Source: Chryseobacterium luquanense (lineage in GTDB: Bacteria > Bacteroidota > Bacteroidia > Flavobacteriales > Weeksellaceae). From it: a stretch of DNA of 64,000 nucleotides. Under the pieces are notes generated by a model. The model was not told the DNA's origin. It saw only the letters and a program-made list of their open reading frames with translations, and made no database searches. The position numbers and the translations under genes were made by a program. The DNA lies in contig NZ_JAOVZV010000002.1 in assembly GCF_026460945.1 (NCBI RefSeq), positions 1 through 64,000 of the forward strand. Reading direction: 5' to 3'. Of the stretch, positions 45,549 to 54,053 are shown piece after piece; position 1 is the first letter of the stretch, and each line of letters opens with the position of its first letter.

Positions 45549-46404
45549 CATAATTCAAAATGAAAATGTAAAAATATTACTTGGCTTAAACGAGATAAAT
45601 TTCATAATTCAAAATGAAACATTCTTGTTAATTAAACAATCAATTAACAAAAACCTCAATGATTTTAATGAAAGAGAAGTACTTTCTAAAACACTAAGTA
45701 ATATTCAAATTCTGTGTCAATGTTTTTGGCTTGTTAAAGATAATGCTATCAGAAGCGAACTTGGGCATTTAATTTATTACTCAGATGAAAATAAAACTAC
45801 ACACTTGCATACAAATCTTTGGAGCTCAACTCTTACAAATTATTCCGGAAACAACATGGAACTTGTTGAGCTCAATTTAGAAGAAATAATTCTAAGCAAT
45901 TCTGCATTTTCGACACTTGCTGAAAACCTATATAATAGTAATAATATAAATAAAAATGTTAAATTAACAAGTAAACAAACTAGATTAAATAGAGCATTTT
46001 ATTTTTTACAATCAGCAAGACAAAGTGAAGATATTGGTACGAAAATTGCGCACTATTGCTCAGTTTTAGAAAGTTTATTTTCTCTTTCAAATTCCGAGCT
46101 AAGACATAGGTTATCAGAAACTGTATGCTTTTTTCTTGGAAACAATAAAGAAACTCGAATTGAAATATATAAAAAAGTTCAAACAGCTTATGATATAAGG
46201 TCATCAATCGTTCATGGTGACGGAATTTCAGAAAAATTTATTAAAAATGACTTTAAATTACTGTATGAAGTTTCAAAAAACGCTGATGATATATTGAGGA
46301 AGTGCTTAGATAAAATTCTGAGAAATGAAGATTTAATATTATTATTCACTGAAAAGTCTAAAGATGAACTTTCTGAATTCATTCAGCATTTAATTTTTAA
46401 ATAA
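45526..46404 (+). CDS. Apea-like HEPN domain protein
   Basis: A 292-residue protein. The C-terminal half (about 150-290) matches the Apea-like HEPN domain: ELRHRLSETVCFFLG and, 25 residues later, YDIRSSIVHG, which holds the RNase-type motif R225-x4-H230. HEPN proteins are often RNases in abortive-infection, toxin or related systems. The N-terminal half is not recognised and may lack its first residues (see the small frame at 45435). The gene diverges from the DUF6261 gene. There is no antitoxin-like (MNT) gene next to it. Confidence 0.75.
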   Translation: MISILLNNIIQNENVKILLGLNEINFIIQNETFLLIKQSINKNLNDFNEREVLSKTLSNIQILCQCFWLVKDNAIRSELGHLIYYSDENKTTHLHTNLWSSTLTNYSGNNMELVELNLEEIILSNSAFSTLAENLYNSNNINKNVKLTSKQTRLNRAFYFLQSARQSEDIGTKIAHYCSVLESLFSLSNSELRHRLSETVCFFLGNNKETRIEIYKKVQTAYDIRSSIVHGDGISEKFIKNDFKLLYEVSKNADDILRKCLDKILRNEDLILLFTEKSKDELSEFIQHLIFK

Positions 46405-46554
46405 AATCAATAAGATAAAAGTATTACGCCCTATTTGTCGAAAAACAACAAAAGACCAGAAGTAATTCCTGTCTTTTTCATTTCCAGACTTTTCATTTTA
46501 AAAAGCATTAAATTAAAAACTAATTAATCATTAAATTAGCGACAAATTTCAAGC

Positions 46555-48411
46555 ATGAACATCCGATATTCATTTTTACTGCTTTTGCTTTTCATCTTTG
46601 GAAATGCACAAACTCAACCACAAGAAAATTTTGTAAAAGACAATTTCACCAAGCAGGAATTTTACATTCCAATGCGTGATGGGACAAAATTGTTTACAGC
46701 AGTATATATTCCGAAAGATATTTCTAATAAAAATAAATATCCTTTTCTGATGCAGAGAACCTGCTACAGCATTGCGCCGTACGGAGAAAATGAATACCGC
46801 AGAAGTCTCGGCCCGAACAAATATCTGATGAATGACAAATATATTTTTGTTTATCAGGATGTTCGCGGAAGATATATGAGTGAAGGAACTTTCACCAATA
46901 TGACCCCTCAAGTTGAACGAAAAACAAAAAAAGATGTCGACGAAAGTACCGATACCTACGACACGATAGAATATTTAATTAAAAACATCAAACACAACAA
47001 CGGAAAAATTGGCCAATACGGAACTTCTTATCCAGGATTTTATACGGCTGTAGGTACATTGGCGCAGCATCCGGCTTTGGTGGCTTCGTCTCCACAAGCT
47101 CCGATTTCAGATTTCTGGAATGATGATTTTCTGCATAACGGAAGATTTATGTTAGGTTATTTTAAAACATTTCCTGTATTTGGCGTTCAGAAAACAAAGC
47201 CTGAAAACAAATCGTGGTACAGCAATTCTATGATTAAATCGACTTCTGAGGATGGTTTAAAATTCTACCGGGATATGGGAACGTTGAAAGATGGTTATAA
47301 GAAGTATTATAAAGATAACTTCTTCATGACAGAAATAATGAATCATCCCAATTATGATGAATTTTGGCAGAAAAGAGGCATTTTACCACATCTGAAAAAC
47401 ATCAATCATGCAGTAATGACCGTTGGTGGATGGTTTGATGCGGAAGATCTTTCAGGACCTTTAAATATTTACAAAACCATTGAAAAAACCAGTCCGAAAG
47501 CTAAAAACACTATTGTGATGGGACCATTTTCTCATGGAGGTTGGGGACGTGAAGAAGGAAAGCATTTTCATAATCAGATTTATTTCGGAGACAGCATTGC
47601 AACCTATTATCAGAAAAATATTGAAACGAAATTTTTCAATCATTATTTAAAAGGAAATACCAAACAAGACGCAGGTTTACCCGAAGCTTTGATGTATGAC
47701 ACCGGAGCAAAACAGTGGCGTGAATTTGCAACCTATCCGCCAAAAGAAGCTCAAAAAGTCAATTTCTATTTAGCCAACGGAACTTTAAAAAATTCTGCAG
47801 GACAAGGTTCATCAGAATATTACAGTGATCCGAATCATCCTGTTTTAAGTTCTGATAACCTGAAAGACTTTAACGGATTTACGCCAAGAAATTATATGTC
47901 CGAAGACCAAAGATTTGCAGTCGGAAGACCTGATGTGTTGACTTTCACAACAGATATTTTAACAGAAGACATGACTTTCGCCGGGGAAATTTTATCTAAA
48001 TTAAATATTGCCTCAACTTCTACCGATGCAGATTTTGCCGTAAAATTAATTGATGTTTATCCTGAAGATTTTAAACCAGCTGAAAAGAAAGACGGGGTGA
48101 TTTACGGAAATTATCATCAAATGGTAAGAAGTGAGATTATGCCTGCAAGATTCAGAAATTCGAGAGAAAAAGGAGAAGCTTTGGTTGCGAATCAGAAAAC
48201 TGCAGTGAATTTCAGGTTGCAGGATGTGGTGCATACGTTTAAAAAAGGGCATAAAATTCAAATTCAGATTTCTTCTACATGGTTTCCTTTGTTTGCTGTG
48301 AATCCTCAGAAGTTTATGGAGAATCCTAATTTTGCGACTAAGGAAGATTATACCAAAGCGTTCATCAAAGTTTTTGAAGACTCTTCGATTGAAGTTGAAG
48401 TTTTGAAATAA
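46555..48411 (+). CDS. CocE/NonD (S15) family serine hydrolase
   Basis: A 618-residue exported alpha/beta hydrolase with signal peptide 1-19. The nucleophile elbow is GTSYPG, the aspartate is in GGWFDAED and the histidine in GPFSHGGWGR, completing a Ser-Asp-His triad. The C-terminal jelly-roll (about 430-618) is typical of X-Pro dipeptidyl peptidase and alpha-amino-acid ester hydrolase relatives. Likely substrates are X-Pro peptides or amino-acid esters in the periplasm or outside. The mapped ATG begins a clear signal sequence. Confidence 0.93.
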   Translation: MNIRYSFLLLLLFIFGNAQTQPQENFVKDNFTKQEFYIPMRDGTKLFTAVYIPKDISNKNKYPFLMQRTCYSIAPYGENEYRRSLGPNKYLMNDKYIFVYQDVRGRYMSEGTFTNMTPQVERKTKKDVDESTDTYDTIEYLIKNIKHNNGKIGQYGTSYPGFYTAVGTLAQHPALVASSPQAPISDFWNDDFLHNGRFMLGYFKTFPVFGVQKTKPENKSWYSNSMIKSTSEDGLKFYRDMGTLKDGYKKYYKDNFFMTEIMNHPNYDEFWQKRGILPHLKNINHAVMTVGGWFDAEDLSGPLNIYKTIEKTSPKAKNTIVMGPFSHGGWGREEGKHFHNQIYFGDSIATYYQKNIETKFFNHYLKGNTKQDAGLPEALMYDTGAKQWREFATYPPKEAQKVNFYLANGTLKNSAGQGSSEYYSDPNHPVLSSDNLKDFNGFTPRNYMSEDQRFAVGRPDVLTFTTDILTEDMTFAGEILSKLNIASTSTDADFAVKLIDVYPEDFKPAEKKDGVIYGNYHQMVRSEIMPARFRNSREKGEALVANQKTAVNFRLQDVVHTFKKGHKIQIQISSTWFPLFAVNPQKFMENPNFATKEDYTKAFIKVFEDSSIEVEVLK

Positions 48412-48439
48412 GTTAGAAGTTAGAAGTTAGAAGTTAGAA
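48411..48439. repeat. TTAGAAG heptanucleotide repeat tract
   Basis: Four copies of the 7-base unit of the window's left edge directly follow the stop codon of the CocE-type gene. A worn tract of similar words (GAAGTTAGGAG..., GGAAGTTGGAG...) lies at about 50945-50995. Confidence 0.85.
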
Positions 48440-48461
48440 CGAAATTAAGCTTGTAAAGAAT

Positions 48462-48488
48462 AGCAGTGTGATTTGCACTGCTTTTTTT
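48462..48488 (+). terminator. Terminator of the CocE-type gene
   Basis: A 7-bp stem (48462-48468 with 48476-48482) and 7-base loop, followed by TTTTTT. Its T-run touches the end of the convergent alkB-like gene. Confidence 0.75.
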
Positions 48489-49098
48489 ATTCCTCAATCG
48501 TTCTGAAAGTCAAGTTTACTCGTGGCGATTTTACTTTTGTGGTTGGCGGAAGTCTATGAAGCCAGTTTTCCTGGGTTGTTCCTTTCATCACGAGTAAACT
48601 TCCGTTTTCCAGTGAAATATCAATTCTTTCTTTAGAAACTTTATGTTTGAAAGAGAATTTTCTTTCTGCTCCGAAAGTCAGGGATGCGATTGCTCCGTGT
48701 TTCTTCAAATCCTTTTCTCCATCGCTGTGATAGGCCATTCCTTCGCTTCCGTCATGGTATAAATTCAGAAGACATGAATTGTAGGTTTCGCAGGAAACTT
48801 CTTCACATTTTTGTTTTAAAGCTAATAATTCGGGAGTCCAGAGTTTTGCATATTTTGTACGGTTGGAATAAGTGTATTCAAATTCTTTTTCGCCAAACCA
48901 TGCGACTTTTCTTTTGGTATAAATCAGTTTTCCGAAAATAACCGCTTCATCATTTTCCCAGGGAATTTGGTTGAATAAATACTGATAATATTTTTCACAT
49001 TCGGCATCGGAAAAAACCTTACCGTAATATTCTGTAACTCCATCTTTGGGAAGAATATTGATGGGAAAATCTTGTATTTCGTCGAACAAATTATTCAC
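48487..49098 (-). CDS. alkB: AlkB-like Fe(II)/2-oxoglutarate DNA repair dioxygenase
   Basis: A 203-residue dioxygenase that removes alkyl groups such as 1-methyladenine from DNA by oxidation. The iron ligands are H124, D126 and H181 (YHSDGEKD; WLHRLPPT) and the 2-oxoglutarate arginines are R193 and R199 in SPRVNLTFRT. The motif NLYHDGSEGMAYHSD and the substrate-loop SNRTKYAKLW are those of the ALKBH2-like group. Its gene starts 30 bases after the Ada-like gene on the same strand, forming an alkylation-repair operon. Confidence 0.93.
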   Translation of the reverse strand: MNNLFDEIQDFPINILPKDGVTEYYGKVFSDAECEKYYQYLFNQIPWENDEAVIFGKLIYTKRKVAWFGEKEFEYTYSNRTKYAKLWTPELLALKQKCEEVSCETYNSCLLNLYHDGSEGMAYHSDGEKDLKKHGAIASLTFGAERKFSFKHKVSKERIDISLENGSLLVMKGTTQENWLHRLPPTTKVKSPRVNLTFRTIEE

Positions 49099-49128
49099 TT
49101 TAATTTAAACTATTCATTAAAATTACAA

Positions 49129-49968
49129 TCAATATACTTTTGCACTTTCCCAGCCAATCATCAACTGTTTCCTATCACTTCCCCACATATAACCGCCGAT
49201 TTTTCCTGATGACTGTATTACACGATGACAGGGAATTAAAAATGCCACAGGATTACTTCCGATTGCAGTGCCAACTGCTCTTGAAGCTTTTGGATTACCA
49301 ATTTTATCGGCTAAATTTCCATAAGTGGACAGTTTTCCTAATGGAATTTTCAGTAAACTTTCCCAGACTTTCAACTGAAAATCTGTTCCTTTTAAGTGAA
49401 GTTTAATCGTATTAAGTTCCGACCAGTCTTTATTAAAAATAGACAAAGCATTTTGTTGAAGATCATCTTCTTTTTCAATAAAAAATGCATTGGGAAATCT
49501 ACTCTGTAAATCTCTCAATGCATGATCTTTATTTCCCTCAAAAGCCATGTAGCAAATTCCTTTTTCGGTAGATGCTGTAATAATTTTTCCAAACGGGCTT
49601 TGGGAGAAACTGTAATTTATTCTCAGATTTCTTCCGCCGTTTTTGTATTCTGCAGGCGACATTCCTTCAATATTCACAAACAAATCGTGCAATCTGCTCG
49701 TACTTGAAAGTCCTGTCTCTAAAGCTGTATCAAACAAACTTGCTTTTTCTTCTTTCAATAAACTTTTTGCGTGTTCAAGACTGATAAACTGCAAAAATTT
49801 CTTCGGACTCGTTCCTGCCCAATCGGTAAATATCTTCTGAAAATGTGCCGGACTCAAATTTACTTTTTCAGCAACCTCATCCAAATTTGGCTGAAGCTTA
49901 AAATTGCTTTGAATAAACTCAATCGCTTTGGCAATTCTCTGATAATCTATTTCGTCTTGTGTGGACAT
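49129..49968 (-). CDS. ada: AraC-type regulator fused to O6-methylguanine-DNA methyltransferase (Ada-like)
   Basis: A 279-residue bifunctional protein. The N-terminal AraC domain (about 15-105) has two helix-turn-helix units (LDEVAEKVNLSPAHFQKIF, LFDTALETGLSSTSRLHDLF). The C-terminal methyltransferase domain carries the active-site IPCHRVIQ with C247, and AVGTAIGSNPVAF. It lacks the N-terminal Ada zinc domain with the phosphotriester-accepting cysteine, so activation must differ from E. coli Ada. The frame continues to a TTG at 49998, but the ATG at 49968 is chosen. alkB follows, presumably under its control. Confidence 0.93.
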   Translation of the reverse strand: MSTQDEIDYQRIAKAIEFIQSNFKLQPNLDEVAEKVNLSPAHFQKIFTDWAGTSPKKFLQFISLEHAKSLLKEEKASLFDTALETGLSSTSRLHDLFVNIEGMSPAEYKNGGRNLRINYSFSQSPFGKIITASTEKGICYMAFEGNKDHALRDLQSRFPNAFFIEKEDDLQQNALSIFNKDWSELNTIKLHLKGTDFQLKVWESLLKIPLGKLSTYGNLADKIGNPKASRAVGTAIGSNPVAFLIPCHRVIQSSGKIGGYMWGSDRKQLMIGWESAKVY

Positions 49969-50035
49969 TTTATTTTGTTTTGTATCACAAATTTCCAAAG
50001 AAAAACTGAAAGAAAAAATCCGTTTCGTGCGGAAT

Positions 50036-50887
50036 TTAGTCTTTGTTGATGTGATAATATGCCAACATTTTATAATACAGTTTTGCTGCTAAAAATGCAC
50101 TTGGCTTAGAATACGCAGAATCCATCAATTCTACAATATCAAACGCAACAACATTACATTTTTCGAAAACTTTCCTCAATAATTCTAACGTTGGATACCA
50201 CTGTAAACCGCCTGGTTCAGGAGTTCCTGTAGATGGAGCGATTGATGGATCAAAAGCATCTAAATCGATCGTGATGTACACATTTCCTGAAACTTTTTCT
50301 AAAACATCATTTACCCAATTGTCATTATTGGCGATTTCGTGAGCGAAAAACACTCTTCCTTCCGGTAAATATTCAACTTCTTCAACATCCATTGAACGGA
50401 TTCCAACTTGTACCAAATTATGCTTCTGATTTGCTTCAAAAACCGCACAAGCATGATTAGAAGTAGAACCATGAAATTCCGGACGAAGATCTGTGTGAGC
50501 GTCTAATTGAAGAACCGTAAGATTTTCAAATTTTTCTCCAACCGCACGAATAGAACCAATAGAAACAGAATGCTCTCCACCGAAAAGTGTAAACAACTTA
50601 TCTGTTGCCAAAAGCTCTTTTGTTTTTTGATAAACTGCTTCTGTCATCGCTTCAGGAGTTGAATTTTCAGAAACTTCTCCGGCAAGATAAACTCCTTCAA
50701 GATAAGGTTCAGTTCCCGTTTCGATGTCGTACAGCTCCATGTTTTCCGAAGCATCTAAGAACAATTCGGGTCCTTTGTCGGCACCTTTTCCCCAAGTTGA
50801 AGTTCCATCATAAGGAACCGTTACCAAAACTACTTTTGAATTTTCTAATGAAGCATTTTCTTCAGGAATTCCTGCGTATGTTTTCAT
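50036..50887 (-). CDS. speB: Agmatinase (ureohydrolase)
   Basis: A 283-residue manganese ureohydrolase that converts agmatine to putrescine and urea. The binuclear metal site is marked by GGEHSVS, LDAHTDLR and ITIDLDAFDPSIAPSTGTPEP, all complete, the last being the agmatinase-type pattern. Arginine decarboxylase, which makes agmatine, is encoded 1 kb away on the same strand, with a HAD gene of opposite strand in between. A strong -7 element (TATCTTTG) lies upstream. Confidence 0.95.
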   Translation of the reverse strand: MKTYAGIPEENASLENSKVVLVTVPYDGTSTWGKGADKGPELFLDASENMELYDIETGTEPYLEGVYLAGEVSENSTPEAMTEAVYQKTKELLATDKLFTLFGGEHSVSIGSIRAVGEKFENLTVLQLDAHTDLRPEFHGSTSNHACAVFEANQKHNLVQVGIRSMDVEEVEYLPEGRVFFAHEIANNDNWVNDVLEKVSGNVYITIDLDAFDPSIAPSTGTPEPGGLQWYPTLELLRKVFEKCNVVAFDIVELMDSAYSKPSAFLAAKLYYKMLAYYHINKD

Positions 50888-50936
50888 AATTTATAATTAA
50901 AAAAAATTAATGATTTAAAAATTGAAATATTTGCGG

Positions 50937-50944
50937 CAAAGATA
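50937..50944 (-). promoter_or_regulatory. -7 element (TATCTTTG) of speB
   Basis: It matches the Bacteroidetes TATCTTTG form on the minus strand, about 50 bases before the ATG. No -33 TTG was found. Confidence 0.5.
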
Positions 50945-51020
50945 AGAAGAAGTTAGGAGATAGATGGAAGTTGGAGGATGGAAGCTGGGAGTTTTGAAGT
51001 AGATAAATTTAAATTACCTA

Positions 51021-51057
51021 TTTTAAGCTCCTATCATCCCGCTTAGGGCTTCCATCC
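51021..51057. repeat. Dispersed intergenic element E2
   Basis: The block AAGCTCCTATCATCCCGCT and TTAGGGCTTCCATCC resembles the right end of E1 (38571-38650) in reverse complement (GGAGCTTAATCCCGCTTTCC). It lies between the divergent speB and HAD genes. Confidence 0.45.
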
Positions 51058-51066
51058 AAATTTCCC

Positions 51067-51074
51067 TACCTTTG
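51067..51074 (+). promoter_or_regulatory. -7 element (TACCTTTG) of the HAD gene
   Basis: TACCTTTG lies 15 bases before the ATG. No -33 TTG was found. Confidence 0.45.
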
Positions 51075-51089
51075 TAAAAAATTCAAAAC

Positions 51090-51749
51090 ATGTCCTTAAA
51101 AGCTGTGCTGTTCGATATGGATGGCGTTATTGTAGATACAGAACCTTTGCACAGAAAAGCGTATTTCAAAACATTTAATCAACTGGGAATTGACGTTTCC
51201 GAAGAACTTTACACTTCTTTCACCGGTGCTTCTACGAAAAGAGTTTGCGACACTTTAATTGAGAGATTTGTTCTTTCTGAAACCTATGAAGAAATTGCAG
51301 CAATCAAGAGAGCGCACTTTAAAGATTACTTTTATAACGACGCAGAATTCGATTTAATTTCGGGAGTCAGAGAATTAATCCAACATTATTACGAAAATGG
51401 AATTACTTTAATTCTTGCTTCATCTGCAACGATGGTAACCATCAATATGGTGTTTGAAAAATTTGGACTTGAAAAATATTTTAGCGGAAAAATCAGTGGT
51501 GCCGATTTGAAAGAATCAAAACCTCATCCTGAAATTTTCATTAAAGCAGCAGAAATGGCGGTTCAGCCTCTTGAAAACTGTATGGTGATTGAAGATTCTA
51601 CCAATGGAATTTTAGCGGCACACCGAGCAAATATTTTTTGTGCGGCTTATAAAAGTTTTCATACCCATAATCAGGATTACGATTTGGCAAATATTGTGGT
51701 TTCAGATTATTCTGAATTGGAAGTGGATAAGATTTCGAAATTCTTTTAA
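51090..51749 (+). CDS. HAD family phosphatase, beta-phosphoglucomutase-like
   Basis: A 219-residue HAD hydrolase. Motif I is DMDGVIVDTEP with the nucleophile D9 and acid/base D11. A C1 cap of about 60 residues follows, motif II is LASSATM near 110, motif III is K149 in DLKESKPHPEIF, and motif IV is MVIEDSTNG. Such enzymes dephosphorylate or isomerise small sugar phosphates. It is inserted between speB and speA on the opposite strand; no functional link to polyamines is evident. Confidence 0.9.
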   Translation: MSLKAVLFDMDGVIVDTEPLHRKAYFKTFNQLGIDVSEELYTSFTGASTKRVCDTLIERFVLSETYEEIAAIKRAHFKDYFYNDAEFDLISGVRELIQHYYENGITLILASSATMVTINMVFEKFGLEKYFSGKISGADLKESKPHPEIFIKAAEMAVQPLENCMVIEDSTNGILAAHRANIFCAAYKSFHTHNQDYDLANIVVSDYSELEVDKISKFF

Positions 51750-51751
51750 AG

Positions 51752-51792
51752 AAAAAAAGCAGCTCTTAAATGACATGAGAGCTGCTTTTTTT
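51752..51792 (+). terminator. Terminator of the HAD gene
   Basis: A 15-bp stem (51752-51766 with 51778-51792) with an 11-base loop; its A-run/T-run sides allow use on both strands. Confidence 0.85.
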
Positions 51793-51883
51793 CTAAGTTT
51801 TGGCTAAAACCAATTGAATTTTTATTTATAAAATAAACTTCCTTCGCCAAGGTCAGGATTACATACCTTTCCTATTGAATGAC

Positions 51884-53275
51884 TTAATAACCCAATATTT
51901 TCAAAATATCTTCAGGTTCCTGTCTTTCTCTAAAAATCTCATACTGAAACTCACCATTTTCATCTTTTTGAATCAAAATATGTCTCGGTTGAGGCATCAA
52001 ACAGTGATGAACTCCGCCGTAACCGCCAATTGTTTCCTGATACGCTCCTGTATGGAAGAAACCTATGTATAAGGGTTTTGTATCACTGAAAACAGGTAGA
52101 TAAATTGCGTTGGTATGCTGTTCTGAATTGTAATAATCATCTGAATCACAAGTCAAACCACCCAAGAAAACTCTTTCATAAGTATCATCCCAACGATTCA
52201 GCGGAAGCATGATAAAGTGCCTTGAAATCGCCCAAGTATCGGGAAGCGTTGTCATGAAAGATGAATCAATCATATTCCATTTTTCTCTGTCGTTCTGACG
52301 TTTCTGAGAAATAATTTTATAAATATTCGCTCCACTTTCTCCAACGGTAAAACTTCCAAATTCTGTATATATATTCGGTTCTTCAACTCCTTCTTCTTCA
52401 CAGAATTTTTTTATTTGAGAAACAATTTCCTCAACCATATATTGATAATCGTAATCAAACTGCAAAGATGTTTTGATTGGGAACCCCCCTCCAATATTCA
52501 ATGAATTTACTTCGGGAGCAATTTTCTTTAAACGTGCATAAACACGAAGACATTTATATAATTCATTCCAATAATACGCTGTGTCTTTGATTCCGGTATT
52601 AATGAAAAAGTGAAGCATTTTCAGTCTTGCATTCGGATGTTCTGCAATTTTCTGACTGTAATAAGGAATAATGTCTTTATATCCGATTCCTAATCTTGAA
52701 GTATAAAATTCGAATTTAGGCTCTTCCTCAGATGCAATTCTGATTCCGATATCAAAAGTCGTATCGATACTTTCAGTAAGCTTATCTAACTCGCGGTAAT
52801 TATCCAGAATCGGTGTAATGTTTTCAAAACCACTATTGATCATATCTGAAATTTTCGCCAGATAATCATCGGTTTTAAAACCGTTGCAGATTACTTCAAT
52901 ATTTTTATCAACTTTCCCTTCATTGTAAAGAGATTTTACAATATCCATGTCGTAAGCTGAAGAAGTTTCAATCGAAATATCGTTCTTCAACGCTTCTTCA
53001 ATTACAAATTTGAAATGGCTGGATTTTGTACAGTAACAGTATCTGTAGTTTTTTTTGTAATCGATTTTCTCAAAAGCTTCTTTAAACCAGCCTTTTGCTT
53101 TCTGAATATTTTGAGAAATCTTCGGGAGGTAACTTACCTTAAGAGGCGTTCCAAACTTCTCAACAACATCCATTAAAGGAATATCGTGAAAAGACAAATT
53201 GTTCTCAGAAACATTGAATTCTTCCGTTGGAAAATACAATGTCTGATCAATAAGTTCCGAGTATTTTATTTTCAT
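51884..53275 (-). CDS. speA: Biosynthetic arginine decarboxylase (short Bacteroidetes form)
   Basis: A 463-residue fold-III PLP decarboxylase that makes agmatine from arginine. The PLP lysine is K84 in YCTKSSHF. The glycine-rich PLP phosphate motif is LNIGGGFPIKTS and the C-terminal active-site motif is FLGGLTCDSDD with HTGAYQETIGG. It is far shorter than E. coli SpeA (about 650) because it lacks extra helical domains, as is usual in Bacteroidetes. Together with speB it forms the agmatine route to putrescine. Not confirmed against diaminopimelate decarboxylase by assay, but the pattern fits the arginine enzyme. Confidence 0.88.
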   Translation of the reverse strand: MKIKYSELIDQTLYFPTEEFNVSENNLSFHDIPLMDVVEKFGTPLKVSYLPKISQNIQKAKGWFKEAFEKIDYKKNYRYCYCTKSSHFKFVIEEALKNDISIETSSAYDMDIVKSLYNEGKVDKNIEVICNGFKTDDYLAKISDMINSGFENITPILDNYRELDKLTESIDTTFDIGIRIASEEEPKFEFYTSRLGIGYKDIIPYYSQKIAEHPNARLKMLHFFINTGIKDTAYYWNELYKCLRVYARLKKIAPEVNSLNIGGGFPIKTSLQFDYDYQYMVEEIVSQIKKFCEEEGVEEPNIYTEFGSFTVGESGANIYKIISQKRQNDREKWNMIDSSFMTTLPDTWAISRHFIMLPLNRWDDTYERVFLGGLTCDSDDYYNSEQHTNAIYLPVFSDTKPLYIGFFHTGAYQETIGGYGGVHHCLMPQPRHILIQKDENGEFQYEIFRERQEPEDILKILGY

Positions 53276-53426
53276 TTTATAACAAGTGAATTAAGAATGC
53301 AAAATTGCTAAAAAAGTTTGATTTTTTAATTTAAATTTTTCTTAAAGTTTGATATAATCGCAGTTTTAAGAATTTTAATTGAATCTTACTTAATTAAATT
53401 AACAATAGCACAAAACAATCGCTATT

Positions 53427-54053
53427 TTACTTCTTTTTTCCTGCAAAAAACAACAAATCGCCTTTCAAATATTCAATCGAAACTTTATCTTCTATTGCTA
53501 AATTTCTCGTTAACATATCGGTCGTCATATTCGCATCAATATTTTCCAAATTCCATTTCAAACCTCTTGTAGTAATACTTTCAGCTACAGGAAATGGATA
53601 AAGTGAAATAATTTTGTCTTTTACTCCTGTGATTGAAAAACTTTTAGGAATAAAATAATATTCTGAAAATTCATCAAAAAACTGAATATTCATTTGATTT
53701 TTATAGCCAAATGCAACGGTAAGATTTCCCAAAAAATGATCCTGTTCGCCTCCGCTTCCGCCGAAAACATCAACATTTTTTAAACCTTTTTCAAAAATAA
53801 TTTCTAAAGCTTTATAAAAATCTGTTCGATTCTGATCCGGGGTATGAATAAATTTTTCATGGTAAACATTTTCGTCTGAACCTGAATGAGAATCAAAATC
53901 ACCGGAAATAAAATCAAGCTTATCCAAGGGAAAATTGAGCTCTTTTAAATAATGAAAAGCACCGTCTGTGCAAGCAATTAGCCTATAATTATCTAAGTTT
54001 GGAAAAGATTTTGGAGCGTCACCGTTGATAAATAGTAAAACTTTGTCTGTCAT
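53427..54053 (-). CDS. thiN: Thiamine diphosphokinase
   Basis: A 208-residue enzyme that makes thiamine diphosphate from thiamine. The ATG at 54053 is used because it overlaps the preceding stop as TAATG; the frame continues upstream only inside that gene. Motifs GDFDSHS (near 52), TPDQNRTDFYKAL and FGGSGGEQDHFLGNL match the two-domain kinase. The C-terminal thiamine-binding half has VSIEYLKGDLLFF. It is the third gene of a compact operon with cobalamin adenosyltransferase and a TPR protein. Confidence 0.9.
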   Translation of the reverse strand: MTDKVLLFINGDAPKSFPNLDNYRLIACTDGAFHYLKELNFPLDKLDFISGDFDSHSGSDENVYHEKFIHTPDQNRTDFYKALEIIFEKGLKNVDVFGGSGGEQDHFLGNLTVAFGYKNQMNIQFFDEFSEYYFIPKSFSITGVKDKIISLYPFPVAESITTRGLKWNLENIDANMTTDMLTRNLAIEDKVSIEYLKGDLLFFAGKKK

